Origin: Yoonia sp. | GTDB taxonomy: Bacteria > Pseudomonadota > Alphaproteobacteria > Rhodobacterales > Rhodobacteraceae | Assembly: GCA_028822885.1 (NCBI GenBank) | Contig: JAPKCP010000007.1 | Coordinates: 1-27,147, forward strand | DNA: 27,147 nt | Reading direction: 5' to 3' | Part shown: one piece after another, positions 1 through 6,856 of the stretch | Numbering within the stretch: position 1 is the first letter of the stretch | Layout of the letters: each line of letters opens with the position of its first letter | Notes under the pieces: generated by a model | Told to the model about the DNA's origin: nothing | Databases searched by the model: none | Seen by the model: only the letters and a program-made list of their open reading frames with translations | Made by a program: the position numbers and the translations under genes

Positions 1-1
1 A

Positions 2-52
2 GACAACCTCATTCAGGCCATTTCTGGCATTACCAACGAAAGGGTTGCGTGA
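2..52 (+). CDS. C-terminal end of an upstream gene (partial, 5' end outside window)
   Basis: Sixteen codons are open from the window edge and end in TGA at 50-52. The tail reads DNLIQAISGITNERVA. The stop overlaps the ATG of the next reading frame as TGATG, the usual sign of translational coupling in an operon, which is the main reason to treat it as real. The piece is too short to assign a family. Because the next gene is broken, this one may also belong to a decaying operon. Confidence 0.35.
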   Translation, partial: DNLIQAISGITNERVA

Positions 53-204
53 TGCGTGTTGGTTTTGTGGGCTTGGGCCAGATGTGAGTGCCAATGGTGC
101 GCAATCTGGCGGTGCGAGGCTATGATTTGTTCGTAGGGAACAGATCGCTTCACAAGGCCGTAACGCGGGTTAAGGATAAGCGTCAATCGATCAACGTGTC
201 GTAA
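52..204 (+). pseudogene. Broken 3-hydroxyisobutyrate dehydrogenase-like gene (N-terminal fragment)
   Basis: From the ATG at 52 the frame reads MRVGFVGLGQM, a stop, then VPMVRNLAVRGYDLFV. This is the N-terminal Rossmann motif (GxGxMGxPMxxNL) of the 3-hydroxyisobutyrate dehydrogenase / 6-phosphogluconate dehydrogenase-like NAD-binding family, with the conserved glycine codon after GLGQM replaced by TGA at 85-87. Similarity fades after about 35 codons and the frame stops again at 202-204, so roughly 260 residues of a normal family member are missing. The start is coupled to the preceding stop (TGATG). A sequencing error could explain one stop codon but not the loss of the rest of the protein. 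I see both a nonsense mutation and a deletion. Confidence 0.6.
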
Positions 205-349
205 GCGGAAAACATAGATCGTGCCACAAAGTTGCAAAAGCTTGCTTGATTAGTCACCTTTAGGATTTTTGCATCGGACATAGACCTTCTGTCAGATGAG
301 CGGTGGGGTAACTCGTTTGAATAGTAATGCCTGTATTGCCGATCTGTAT

Positions 350-616
350 TTAGCAAAGAATGTCCGAGGCTGGTGTGGTGGTAGCCTGTATTTTGCCGTC
401 GATACCTTTGGGCAGGATCAGTCTGATAAAATTAGGAACAGTGCTTTTGGTGGCGGCTAAGGCCCATTTCGCGATTGGCCACTCGTTTGCTCCAATCTCA
501 TCCGCAATGTTACTATTTTCATCACTGGCGCTAATGCGATCAGCAGCCTTAACTCTGATCGCATCTGCTTTGGGTTTGGTGATGTCTTGGCGGGTTAAGC
601 TCGCGAGTTTGGTTCG
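350..616 (-). pseudogene. Possible remnant of a phasin (PHA granule protein) gene
   Basis: An 88-codon minus-strand frame without a start codon ends at TAA (350-352) and is closed upstream by TGA (617-619). It is rich in Ala, Lys, Asp and Ile. It contains stretches such as KLASLTRQDITKPKAD and IADEIGANEWPIAKWALAA that loosely resemble the amphipathic middle of Rhodobacterales phasins (TLAKLGDVTKxKAD..., AEIAKK...). A CTGC-N3-GCAG site, the motif bound by the PHB regulator PhaR, lies about 90 bp upstream in the right orientation for such a gene. There is no intact N-terminus. The resemblance is by eye and could be chance. The hydrophobic plus-strand frame over the same bases (360-674) looks like its shadow. 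Confidence 0.27.
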
Positions 617-670
617 TCAGTGTCTGCCAGAAACATTAAGCACATTTTTTAAGCATGAACTGTCTAACTG

Positions 671-699
671 TTGAAAACTTCATCATCTCGCTGACTGCA
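671..699 (+). promoter_or_regulatory. Candidate promoter region for the CTCCTCCC small-RNA cluster
   Basis: TTGAAA at 671-676 resembles the -35 element used by RpoH-type and housekeeping sigma factors. A -10 element around 694-699 (ACTGCA/CTGCAT) is weak. In Rhodobacter sphaeroides the homologous RNA cluster is stress-induced through RpoHI/RpoHII, which fits a TTGAAA element. The distance to the first hairpin is about 75 nt. No DUF1127 (CcaF-like) small protein gene, the usual upstream partner, is visible here. Confidence 0.25.
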
Positions 700-701
700 T
701 A

Positions 702-714
702 GCTGCATTGCAGC
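702..714. promoter_or_regulatory. PhaR-like palindrome CTGC-ATT-GCAG
   Basis: GCTGCATTGCAGC is a palindrome that matches the CTGC-N3/4-GCAG sequence recognised by the polyhydroxybutyrate regulator PhaR in Paracoccus. Such sites normally sit in front of phasin genes. Here it lies between the possible phasin remnant on the minus strand and the small-RNA cluster on the plus strand, so it could be a leftover or could influence the RNA cluster. Confidence 0.4.
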
Positions 715-772
715 ATTATATATTGCCGCAGCGCAGCATATTGTTTTAGAACAGCGCAAGAGAAACAGTATC

Positions 773-794
773 GGACTTTCTCCTCCCAGAGACC
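773..794 (+). ncRNA. CTCCTCCC hairpin 1
   Basis: The stem TTTCT (777-781) pairs with AGAGA (788-792) around the loop CCTCCC. GG (773-774) and CC (793-794) can extend it across a small bulge. This is the weakest of the four hairpins. Confidence 0.6.
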
Positions 795-807
795 TCGGTA
801 CAATCTC

Positions 808-843
808 GCAGCAAGCTTTCACCTCCTCCCGAGAGTAAGCTGC
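808..843 (+). ncRNA. CTCCTCCC hairpin 2
   Basis: The outer stem GCAGC (808-812) pairs with GCTGC (839-843), and the inner stem CTTTC (816-820) pairs with GAGAG (831-835) including one G-U pair. The loop ACCTCCTCCC (821-830) is fully exposed. Confidence 0.68.
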
Positions 844-856
844 AACCTAGCTGGCA

Positions 857-878
857 CGCTGCACCTCCTCCCGCAGCG
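857..878 (+). ncRNA. CTCCTCCC hairpin 3
   Basis: The perfect stem CGCTGC (857-862) / GCAGCG (873-878) encloses the ten-base loop ACCTCCTCCC, the same loop as hairpin 2 on an unrelated stem. Confidence 0.7.
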
Positions 879-891
879 CACCCTCATTACC

Positions 892-927
892 AGCGGTGCC
901 CTCTCCTCCCGAGTGCACCGCTTTTTT
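892..927 (+). terminator. CTCCTCCC hairpin 4 and intrinsic terminator of the small-RNA cluster
   Basis: The perfect 8-bp stem AGCGGTGC (892-899) / GCACCGCT (915-922) has a 15-base loop containing CTCCTCCC (903-910) and is followed directly by TTTTTT (922-927). The fourth RNA thus doubles as the rho-independent terminator of the transcript. Confidence 0.85.
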
Positions 928-1135
928 GTGCCAATCGGTTGCGTCGCTGTGAAATGCAACGCTGCATATTTAGGGCTGGTTTGTGAGAATTTAGAACAGA
1001 ACATCTGATCTTGGCCAAGCTCGTAAATGTACCAGTATCGGTCTTCAGGCAGGGAAATTAATCGTGCGCTGCGTTGTTTCTAGGGGGCTCGTCGCACAGA
1101 GATATCATGCGTTCTGACCTCAAATTAAACCAACG
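928..1135. other. Non-coding gap between the small-RNA terminator and the GntR gene end
   Basis: No frame here shows a start, ribosome site and recognisable protein. The only structure noted is the short inverted repeat ATGCA-acgc-TGCAT near 952-965. The gntR-type gene ends at 1136 and no poly-T terminator is evident for it. Confidence 0.4.
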
Positions 1136-1843
1136 TTACCCCATAAGAATTTGCTTTAGATTATTCACTGCAGCGGGCATTTTATGCAAGTTGAGCGCGG
1201 AATGAAGATCAACTAAGTGACTTTGCATCAATTCCTGAGAACGGCCAGCATCGCCTTTTGCGATGGCCTCAATGAGGGCGTGATGTGCTTTGCTTTCGCA
1301 TATTGCACTTTCGCGTTGCCAATAAAGTGCAATAATCAGCGAAGACCGGGCGACTAAAACCTTGACCATGTCGGTGATCGTTTTGTTATCGGCAATCCTC
1401 GCGATCTCAAGATGAAACTGACCTGACAGATACAGCGCGCGTCCACGATCACCCGCATCTAAAGCGGCATGTTCCTGTGAAATATGTGAAGTCAGGAGCG
1501 TGATGTCGCTTTGTTGCGCTTTGAGAGCGGCCGCGTGGGCCGTACGTGGTTCTAGCAATTCGCGTGCCTCAAACACTTCATGCGCTTCGGTCGAGGTTGG
1601 CTGTGCTACGAATGCACCACGATTGCGTTGAATTTCGACGATTTGATGATGTGCTAAAGATTGAAGTGCTGTGCGGACGATGGCACGGGACACGCCGTAA
1701 ATTTCTGACAGATCATTCTCACCCAGCTTAGTGCCTGGGGCCAAACGGTGTTCATGGATGGCACGGGACAGGTCATCAGTGATGGAGTTGGCTGTAGCAG
1801 TACGCGCACGCTGGGATTTTGGCGCAGATGTTGTGACTGTCAT
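1136..1843 (-). CDS. GntR family transcriptional regulator, FCD (FadR/VanR-type) subgroup
   Basis: This is a 235-residue DNA-binding repressor or activator. An N-terminal winged helix-turn-helix (about residues 15-80: TDDLSRAIHEHRLAPGTKL, then LSEIYGVSRAIVRTALQSL, then a wing with RNRGAFV) is followed by an all-helical FCD ligand domain (about 90-225). That domain holds the usual acidic/His residues that bind a metal and organic acids (QFHLEIARIADN, KAHHALIEAI, SHLVDLH). The reading frame is open for 44 more codons upstream. I chose the ATG at 1843 because it begins the typical N-terminus and has GGAGAGCTTC directly before it. It is transcribed away from the PotA-like operon that starts at 2078, with a palindromic site between, so it probably controls that operon and itself. 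The effector is unknown. Confidence 0.88.
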   Translation of the reverse strand: MTVTTSAPKSQRARTATANSITDDLSRAIHEHRLAPGTKLGENDLSEIYGVSRAIVRTALQSLAHHQIVEIQRNRGAFVAQPTSTEAHEVFEARELLEPRTAHAAALKAQQSDITLLTSHISQEHAALDAGDRGRALYLSGQFHLEIARIADNKTITDMVKVLVARSSLIIALYWQRESAICESKAHHALIEAIAKGDAGRSQELMQSHLVDLHSALNLHKMPAAVNNLKQILMG

Positions 1844-1923
1844 GAAGCTCTCCTTACATTGTCCATGCCAGATGGGCCAAACGGGAACAAGCGAGTTCAG
1901 TATTATCGCCAATATTCTATGAA

Positions 1924-1935
1924 ATTGTATACAAT
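1924..1935. promoter_or_regulatory. GntR/FCD operator: perfect palindrome ATTGTATACAAT
   Basis: ATTGTATACAAT is a perfect 12-bp palindrome. TTGTATACAA-type sites are typical for FCD-subgroup GntR regulators (TNGTNNNACNA core). It lies in the 234-bp divergent region, about 80 bp before the gntR-type start and 143 bp before the transporter start. A wider inverted pair, CAATATT (1910-1916) and AATATTG (1933-1939), surrounds or overlaps it. Confidence 0.6.
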
Positions 1936-2077
1936 ATTGCGCACAACAATCTGGCATTTCGCTACGAAACCGCACGAATTAGCGGCGAACATACGAAACC
2001 TAGGGGAGATCAGGCCCCCGTGGGATTGTCGATCAACCGCAGCCCAGCGTTCCTAGTCACAGGTTGGCGGGAAAACG

Positions 2078-3064
2078 ATGAGCATGATAAAACAAGATCT
2101 GGAATTGGTGTCCGTGACGAAACGCTACGGTACAACCGTCGCCGTCGATGCCATCAGCTACCATTTTAAGCCTGCGGGCTACACTTGTTTGCTTGGACCA
2201 TCGGGCTGCGGGAAGTCATCGACGCTGCGTATGATTGCTGGCCATGAAACCGTCAGTGATGGGTCCGTCTTATTGGCCGGTCGCGACATCTCCAACCTTG
2301 CCCCAGCCAAGCGTGGCACAGCGATGATGTTTCAAAACTATGCGCTGTTTCCGCATCTGAGCGTTCTGGATAATGTTGCATTTAGCCTGAAGATGAAGGG
2401 GATTGATGCAGCTGTTCGCCGCAAGCAATCCCACGAGATGCTAGAGTTGGTGGATTTGACGCCACTTGCTGACCGCTTACCTGACCAGCTTTCAGGTGGC
2501 CAACAACAGCGGGTCGCATTGGCCCGCGCGTTGATCACACGCCCGCAAGTTCTTTTGCTGGATGAACCTCTTTCTGCGTTGGACCCGTTTTTGCGCATTC
2601 GGATGCGTGGTGAACTTCGCAATCTCCAGACAGAATTAGGCATTAGCTTTGTCCACGTCACCCATGGGCAAGACGAGGCCTTGGCGCTTGCTGACGATAT
2701 CATCGTGATGAACAACGCGGTGATTGAACAGGCAGGACCGGCCCGAGATGTGTTCAACGCACCAAAGACGCGTTTTGTTGCCCAGTTCATGGGTGGCCAC
2801 AACGTAATCGCGTTGCCCAATGGGCATTTTGCAATTCGCACCGACGCTGTGGGCGTTACGGCCCCAGACAAAGGCGTGATTGCGGCCCAAGTCACAGGCG
2901 TCGAATATCAAGGCACACATGTGTCACTGACGTCACGCATCGCGGGCGATCAAGAGGTCATAGCGTTGGTGCCCGACGCCACATATTATTCCACCCCGCA
3001 TTACCCCGGCGACCAGATTGGTCTGCATTGGGATGCCAAAAAACTTCACAAATTGACCGCCTAA
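2078..3064 (+). CDS. ABC transporter ATP-binding protein, PotA-like (polyamine/iron/organic-acid class)
   Basis: This 328-residue cytoplasmic ATPase powers the importer encoded by the next three genes. All motifs are intact: Walker A GPSGCGKSS (40-48), Q-loop FQN (about 85-87), signature LSGGQQQ (138-144), Walker B LLLDEP (159-164), D-loop SALD and H-loop histidine 196 (VTHGQDEA). The C-terminal 90 residues form the OB-like regulatory (TOBE) domain found in PotA/FbpC/MalK-type subunits. The start at ATG AGC ATG is preceded by GGCGGGAAAACG, a modest ribosome site. It is first gene of the operon, 27 bp before the binding-protein gene. The substrate cannot be read from this subunit. Confidence 0.9.
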   Translation: MSMIKQDLELVSVTKRYGTTVAVDAISYHFKPAGYTCLLGPSGCGKSSTLRMIAGHETVSDGSVLLAGRDISNLAPAKRGTAMMFQNYALFPHLSVLDNVAFSLKMKGIDAAVRRKQSHEMLELVDLTPLADRLPDQLSGGQQQRVALARALITRPQVLLLDEPLSALDPFLRIRMRGELRNLQTELGISFVHVTHGQDEALALADDIIVMNNAVIEQAGPARDVFNAPKTRFVAQFMGGHNVIALPNGHFAIRTDAVGVTAPDKGVIAAQVTGVEYQGTHVSLTSRIAGDQEVIALVPDATYYSTPHYPGDQIGLHWDAKKLHKLTA

Positions 3065-3091
3065 AATGGCATTTCTGACTAGGAGAGACGA

Positions 3092-4372
3092 ATGAACAAT
3101 ACAACCAAAAAGCTGTCCCGCCGTAGCCTATTGAAAGGCGCTGCTGCAACATCTGCCTTTGCTGCTGGAGCCACGCTTGGTGCACCAATGATCTGGGCCC
3201 AGAATATCAAGGATATTACAATCCGCCAGTTTGGCACAGGTGTTTCCAACCTCAATGAAGTGGCTGATAAGGTGAAAGAAGACCTTGGCTTTACGTTGGA
3301 GATGACAGCACTGGATACGGACAGCGTCACGCAGCGCGCCGCCACGCAGCCAAACAGCTTTGACATCGCAGACATCGAGTACTTCATCTGCAAAAAGGTC
3401 TGGGCCGCAGGTAATTTGCAGGCGATGGATACATCTAAGTTAGCAAATTATGATAAGATCGTCGGCACATTCCGGTCTGGCAAGCTGACTCCTGAAAGCG
3501 TTATCGCACAGGGGACAGCGCCACATACCGTTGGCTTCACAACAGGCCAGAACGGGACTGAATTTGTTCAGGAAGAATCTGGTTGGATGACCCTGATCCC
3601 AACGATTTATAATGCTGATACATTGGGTATTCGCCCTGACCTTATCAATCGGCCGATTGATAGCTGGGCAGAGCTGTTGAACCCAGAATTTAAGGGCAAA
3701 GCTTCCATCCTCGACATCTCGTCTATTGGGATCATGGACATGGCGATGGTTGTCGAAGCGATGGGTGAATACACGTACCCCGACAAAGGCAACATGACGA
3801 AAGAAGAGATCGACTTGACGATCGGTATCTTCACAGAGGCTAAAAACAACGGTCAATTCCGTGCGTTTTGGAAGTCGTTTGACGAAAGCGTCAACCTGAT
3901 GGCATCTGGTGAAGTCGTGATCCAATCCATGTGGTCGCCAGCAATCACAGCTGTAAAATCTCAGGGTATTCCGTGCGTCTATCAACCGCTCAAAGAAGGC
4001 TATCGGTCATGGGGCGGCGGCTTGGGCATCTCTGCAGCGTTGTCCGGGCTAGAGCTGGAAGCAGCTTACGAATACATCAACTGGTACTTGTCTGGTTGGG
4101 TTGGCGGTTTCTTGATGAAGCAGGGCTACTATTCTGCCGTTCCAGAAACATCAAAAGCGTTCATGTCTGAGAATGAGTGGGGCTATTGGTTCGAGGGCAA
4201 AGAAGCCACCGACGTCATCACATCCCCATTTGGTGATGCGCTGGCGGGTGCCGGTGATCTGCGCGATGGCGGTTCGTTTGATGAACGCATGGGCGCTGTT
4301 GCTTGCTGGAACTCAGTCATGGACGAGAACCAGTACATGGTGCGCAAGTGGAACGAATTCGTTTCCGCGTAA
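3092..4372 (+). CDS. Tat-exported ABC transporter substrate-binding protein, PotD/PotF-like
   Basis: This is a 426-residue periplasmic binding protein. The N-terminus carries a twin-arginine signal (SRRSLLK at 9-15, hydrophobic Ala-rich core, likely cleavage after IWA at about 36), so it is probably exported folded. The mature part has the two-lobed layout of the PotD/PotF/spermidine-type family: IYNADTLG and SWAELLNPEFKGK hinge segments near 170-210 and a YINWYLSG helix near 330. The ribosome site AGGAGAG lies 5 bases before ATG. A GC-rich hairpin follows the gene and precedes the permease genes. The family covers polyamines but also many other small ligands. The racemase gene in the operon argues for an amino-acid- or hydantoin-like ligand (inference). 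Confidence 0.88.
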   Translation: MNNTTKKLSRRSLLKGAAATSAFAAGATLGAPMIWAQNIKDITIRQFGTGVSNLNEVADKVKEDLGFTLEMTALDTDSVTQRAATQPNSFDIADIEYFICKKVWAAGNLQAMDTSKLANYDKIVGTFRSGKLTPESVIAQGTAPHTVGFTTGQNGTEFVQEESGWMTLIPTIYNADTLGIRPDLINRPIDSWAELLNPEFKGKASILDISSIGIMDMAMVVEAMGEYTYPDKGNMTKEEIDLTIGIFTEAKNNGQFRAFWKSFDESVNLMASGEVVIQSMWSPAITAVKSQGIPCVYQPLKEGYRSWGGGLGISAALSGLELEAAYEYINWYLSGWVGGFLMKQGYYSAVPETSKAFMSENEWGYWFEGKEATDVITSPFGDALAGAGDLRDGGSFDERMGAVACWNSVMDENQYMVRKWNEFVSA

Positions 4373-4384
4373 TTCCCAAAATCA

Positions 4385-4413
4385 GAGGCGCGCGGCCTAC
4401 GTTAGCGCGCCTC
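4385..4413 (+). terminator. Intercistronic stem-loop after the binding-protein gene
   Basis: GAGGCGCGC (4385-4393) pairs perfectly with GCGCGCCTC (4405-4413) across an 11-nt loop. CACTTTT follows, which is too weak a T-run for full termination. A hairpin here usually stabilises the binding-protein mRNA and lowers expression of the permease genes. Confidence 0.6.
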
Positions 4414-4437
4414 ACACTTTTCCACGACAGGGTCCCA

Positions 4438-5301
4438 ATGCAAAAGCAGCATCACAATAATAGCCTGATCGGCTGGCTGATGGTATCGCCCTTGGCGATC
4501 GTGCTGATGATATTCTTGGTAGCACCTATCGTTGTTATTGCCATTGTTAGCTTTTGGCAGGCAACAGAGTTTTCGATAATCCCTGCTTTTTCATGGGAAA
4601 ACTACGACTTCCTATTCGGGTCGCCAGTGACCTACAAAGTCTTCTTTAACACGTTCAAATACGCCTTGATAACGTGGGCTTTTACCTTCGTGATCGGCTT
4701 CACGGTGGCCTATTATTTGGCCTTCCACATTCGCACACAAACTTGGCAAATCGCCCTCTTCCTGCTGTGCACAATCCCGTTCTGGACCAGTAACATTATC
4801 CGCATGATTTCGTGGATCCCGTTTCTTGGTCGCAATGGCATTGCAAACTCTGCGCTGTTGTCTTGGGGTGTGATTGATGAACCTGTCGAATGGCTGCTGT
4901 TCTCAGACTTTGCCGTGATCCTTGCCTTTGTGCATCTGTACACGTTGTTTATGGTTGTCCCGATTTTTAACACCATGATGCGCATTGATAAGTCCTTGAT
5001 TGAGGCCGCCCGAGACGCTGGAGCTAGTGGCGTGCAAATCCTTTGGAATGTCATCCTGCCGCTGACCAAGCCCGGCATTATGATCGGGACAATCTTTGTT
5101 GTTACGCTGGTCATGGGGGATTTCATCACCGTACGGTTTATGTCGGGTAGCCAGTCCGCGAACGTCGGTCGCCTAATTTCAAACGATATTGCGCTGCTGC
5201 AATATCCTAGCGCCTCGGCTACGGCGATTGTTTTACTGGTGACAGTCTTGATCTCTATCGGCATCCTGCTGCGTTTTGTAGATATTCGGAAGGAGCTCTA
5301 A
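4438..5301 (+). CDS. ABC transporter permease, PotB-like
   Basis: This 287-residue inner-membrane subunit has about six transmembrane segments. The first is near residues 8-35 (GWLMVSPLAIVLMIFLVAPIVV) and the last in the C-terminal 30 residues. The cytoplasmic EAA coupling loop is clear (EAARDAGASGVQILWNVILP), where the ATPase docks. The frame is open further upstream, but ATG 4438 begins the conserved N-terminus and lies after the hairpin. Its ribosome site is poor (CAGGG), consistent with reduced translation compared with the binding protein. It pairs with the next gene as a PotB/PotC heterodimer. Confidence 0.9.
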   Translation: MQKQHHNNSLIGWLMVSPLAIVLMIFLVAPIVVIAIVSFWQATEFSIIPAFSWENYDFLFGSPVTYKVFFNTFKYALITWAFTFVIGFTVAYYLAFHIRTQTWQIALFLLCTIPFWTSNIIRMISWIPFLGRNGIANSALLSWGVIDEPVEWLLFSDFAVILAFVHLYTLFMVVPIFNTMMRIDKSLIEAARDAGASGVQILWNVILPLTKPGIMIGTIFVVTLVMGDFITVRFMSGSQSANVGRLISNDIALLQYPSASATAIVLLVTVLISIGILLRFVDIRKEL

Positions 5302-5302
5302 G

Positions 5303-6142
5303 ATGGAGCCGCGCCCCCGTTCATTCTACGTCCTTACCGGATTTTTCATCCTGTTTGTGTTGTTCCTTTATGGTCCTACAATCACCATAGGAATCCTGTC
5401 GTTCCAAGGTGAAGGTGGCGGGCTGACATTCCCAATGCGCGGTGCGTCGATGTATTGGTTCTTTGATTTATTTGAGCAACAAGCCGTCGGCGATATCTGG
5501 GGCAGTTTTCGGCGCAGTATTCTGCTTGGATTGATGGTCATGGTCACGACAGTCGTTGTCTCTGTCATGGGTGGTCTGGCCTTTCGCCGCAAATTCGCAG
5601 GCTCAACCTTCCTGTTTTATTTGGTCATTACATCGCTTGTGATCCCATCAATCCTCATTTCACTTGGCGTGGGGCTCCTATTTTCGCAAACTGGCATGAA
5701 CGTGCATTGGGCAACGTCTGGCTTTGGCGCGCAACTCACGTGGACGCTCCCGTTTGGTCTGCTCATTATGTTTGCCGTTTTTAATCGGTTCGACAAAAGC
5801 TATGAAGAAGCCGCCCGCGATTTGGGTGCCACACCATGGCAAACGATCCAGCATGTTGTCCTCCCGATCATTGCCCCATCGTTGATCGGGGTGGCCTTGT
5901 TTGGCTTCACGCTTAGCTATGACGAATTTGCGCGCACTTTGCTGACAGCAGGAAGTTATAACACCTTGCCGCTTGAGATTTATGGGATGACAACCAACGT
6001 GACCTCACCTGTGCTGTATGCATTAGGGACGTTGACAACTGTCTTTTCTCTCGCAGTCATTGGTATATTCTTGGGCATTGCCCTGTTGATCAATAGACGT
6101 CGCGCCCGTGCTGGATCTGATGCGGGCAAGGGCGTGCTATGA
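5303..6142 (+). CDS. ABC transporter permease, PotC-like
   Basis: This 279-residue second permease has about six membrane segments and the EAA motif EEAARDLGATPWQTIQHVVLP near residues 173-193. It starts 1 bp after the previous stop, with AAGGAG inside the end of the upstream gene as its ribosome site, so the two permeases are translationally linked. Its own TGA overlaps the ATG of the racemase gene (ATGA). Length and order (ATPase, binding protein, B, C) are those of polyamine-type importers, though the ligand is unproven. Confidence 0.9.
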   Translation: MEPRPRSFYVLTGFFILFVLFLYGPTITIGILSFQGEGGGLTFPMRGASMYWFFDLFEQQAVGDIWGSFRRSILLGLMVMVTTVVVSVMGGLAFRRKFAGSTFLFYLVITSLVIPSILISLGVGLLFSQTGMNVHWATSGFGAQLTWTLPFGLLIMFAVFNRFDKSYEEAARDLGATPWQTIQHVVLPIIAPSLIGVALFGFTLSYDEFARTLLTAGSYNTLPLEIYGMTTNVTSPVLYALGTLTTVFSLAVIGIFLGIALLINRRRARAGSDAGKGVL

Positions 6143-6774
6143 TCGTTATCATCAATCCAAACAGCACAGTTTCGATGACCGCAGCCATGCTTGCCACCGC
6201 TAAACGTATAGTTCCACAGTCAGAGATCTTAGGCTGGACATCGCATGATGGTCCTCCTGCGATCCAAGGGCGCGAAGATGGTGATGTAGCCGTACCACCG
6301 CTGTTGGCATTGATCACGACCGCCAATAAAATGGGTGCAAAAGCAATTATCATCGGCTGTTTTGATGACACTGGCCTATCCGAGGCACGCGCGATTTCAA
6401 TCTGCCCTGTCATTGGGATCGGTCAAGCTGCGTATCATTTGGCATCGTTGGCATGTACTACGTTTTCGGTTGTTACCACGCTTGCGGTTTCGGTCCCTAT
6501 TCTGGAAGAGAATATCGCGTCGTATGGTCTGGAAAGGCATCTTGGTCGTGTGCGCGCAAGTGGAGTCCCAGTGCTCGCGCTAGAGACGGATCGCGCCCAA
6601 GCCACAGAAACTGTCATGACTGAAATTAATATGGCGTTCGCAGAAGATGATGTTGGTTGTGTTGTGCTGGGATGCGCTGGGATGGTGCATATCGCAGAGG
6701 CATCTGACGATTTTCACCCCAGACGCCTAATTGATGGTGTGCAAGCTGCAGTCCAGATTGCGAGCTTTCTTTAG
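6139..6774 (+). CDS. Aspartate/glutamate/hydantoin racemase family protein
   Basis: This is a 211-residue cytoplasmic enzyme of the Asp/Glu racemase superfamily, closest by motif to hydantoin/allantoin racemases (HyuE type). The N-terminus has INPNSTxxMT. The two catalytic cysteines needed for two-base proton exchange are both present: Cys74 in GCFDDTGL and Cys179 in LGCAGM. It would invert the alpha-carbon of an imported amino-acid derivative. The gene overlaps the upstream permease by 4 bp and is the last in the operon, so its substrate is probably what the transporter brings in. No hydantoinase or carbamoylase is in the window. Family assignment is firm, while the exact substrate is inference. 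Confidence 0.85.
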   Translation: MIVIINPNSTVSMTAAMLATAKRIVPQSEILGWTSHDGPPAIQGREDGDVAVPPLLALITTANKMGAKAIIIGCFDDTGLSEARAISICPVIGIGQAAYHLASLACTTFSVVTTLAVSVPILEENIASYGLERHLGRVRASGVPVLALETDRAQATETVMTEINMAFAEDDVGCVVLGCAGMVHIAEASDDFHPRRLIDGVQAAVQIASFL

Positions 6775-6856
6775 GAAGTTGGAATACTGAACATTACAGC
6801 GCATTCTGATGCAAAGGGTGCGCGGCTTTGAGCCAAATGGCAGTCTGCCCACGTAA

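Larger units (their letters stand above)
771..927 (+). ncRNA. Cluster of four cuckoo/CcsR-like small RNAs with CTCCTCCC loops
   Basis: Four successive hairpins each display CTCCTCCC in or at the edge of the loop (780-787, 823-830, 865-872, 903-910), with spacings of 43, 42 and 38 nt. The stems differ in sequence but are all complementary, so structure and loop motif are kept while stems diverge. The last hairpin runs straight into TTTTTT. This is the architecture of the CcsR1-4 (conserved CCUCCUCCC motif stress-induced RNA) cluster of Rhodobacter sphaeroides, part of the cuckoo RNA family of Rhodobacterales, whose loop can pair with Shine-Dalgarno-like GGAGG sequences. No convincing ORF overlaps it. 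The primary transcript probably starts upstream of 770 and is processed. Confidence 0.78.

Noticed and set aside
360..674. 104-codon hydrophobic plus-strand frame
   Set aside because: No ribosome site and no recognisable family. Its hydrophobic composition is what the complement of the Lys/Asp/Ala-rich minus-strand frame would give.
819..1004. 61-codon minus-strand frame across the small-RNA cluster
   Set aside because: It has low-complexity Arg/Thr-rich content created by the hairpin repeats. The structured RNA explains the sequence better.
3440..3985. 181-codon minus-strand frame inside the PotD-like gene
   Set aside because: It lies fully antisense to a well-supported gene, with composition typical of a shadow frame and no motif.
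4713..5264. 183-codon minus-strand frame inside the PotB-like gene
   Set aside because: Antisense shadow of a membrane-protein gene, with no start signal or domain.
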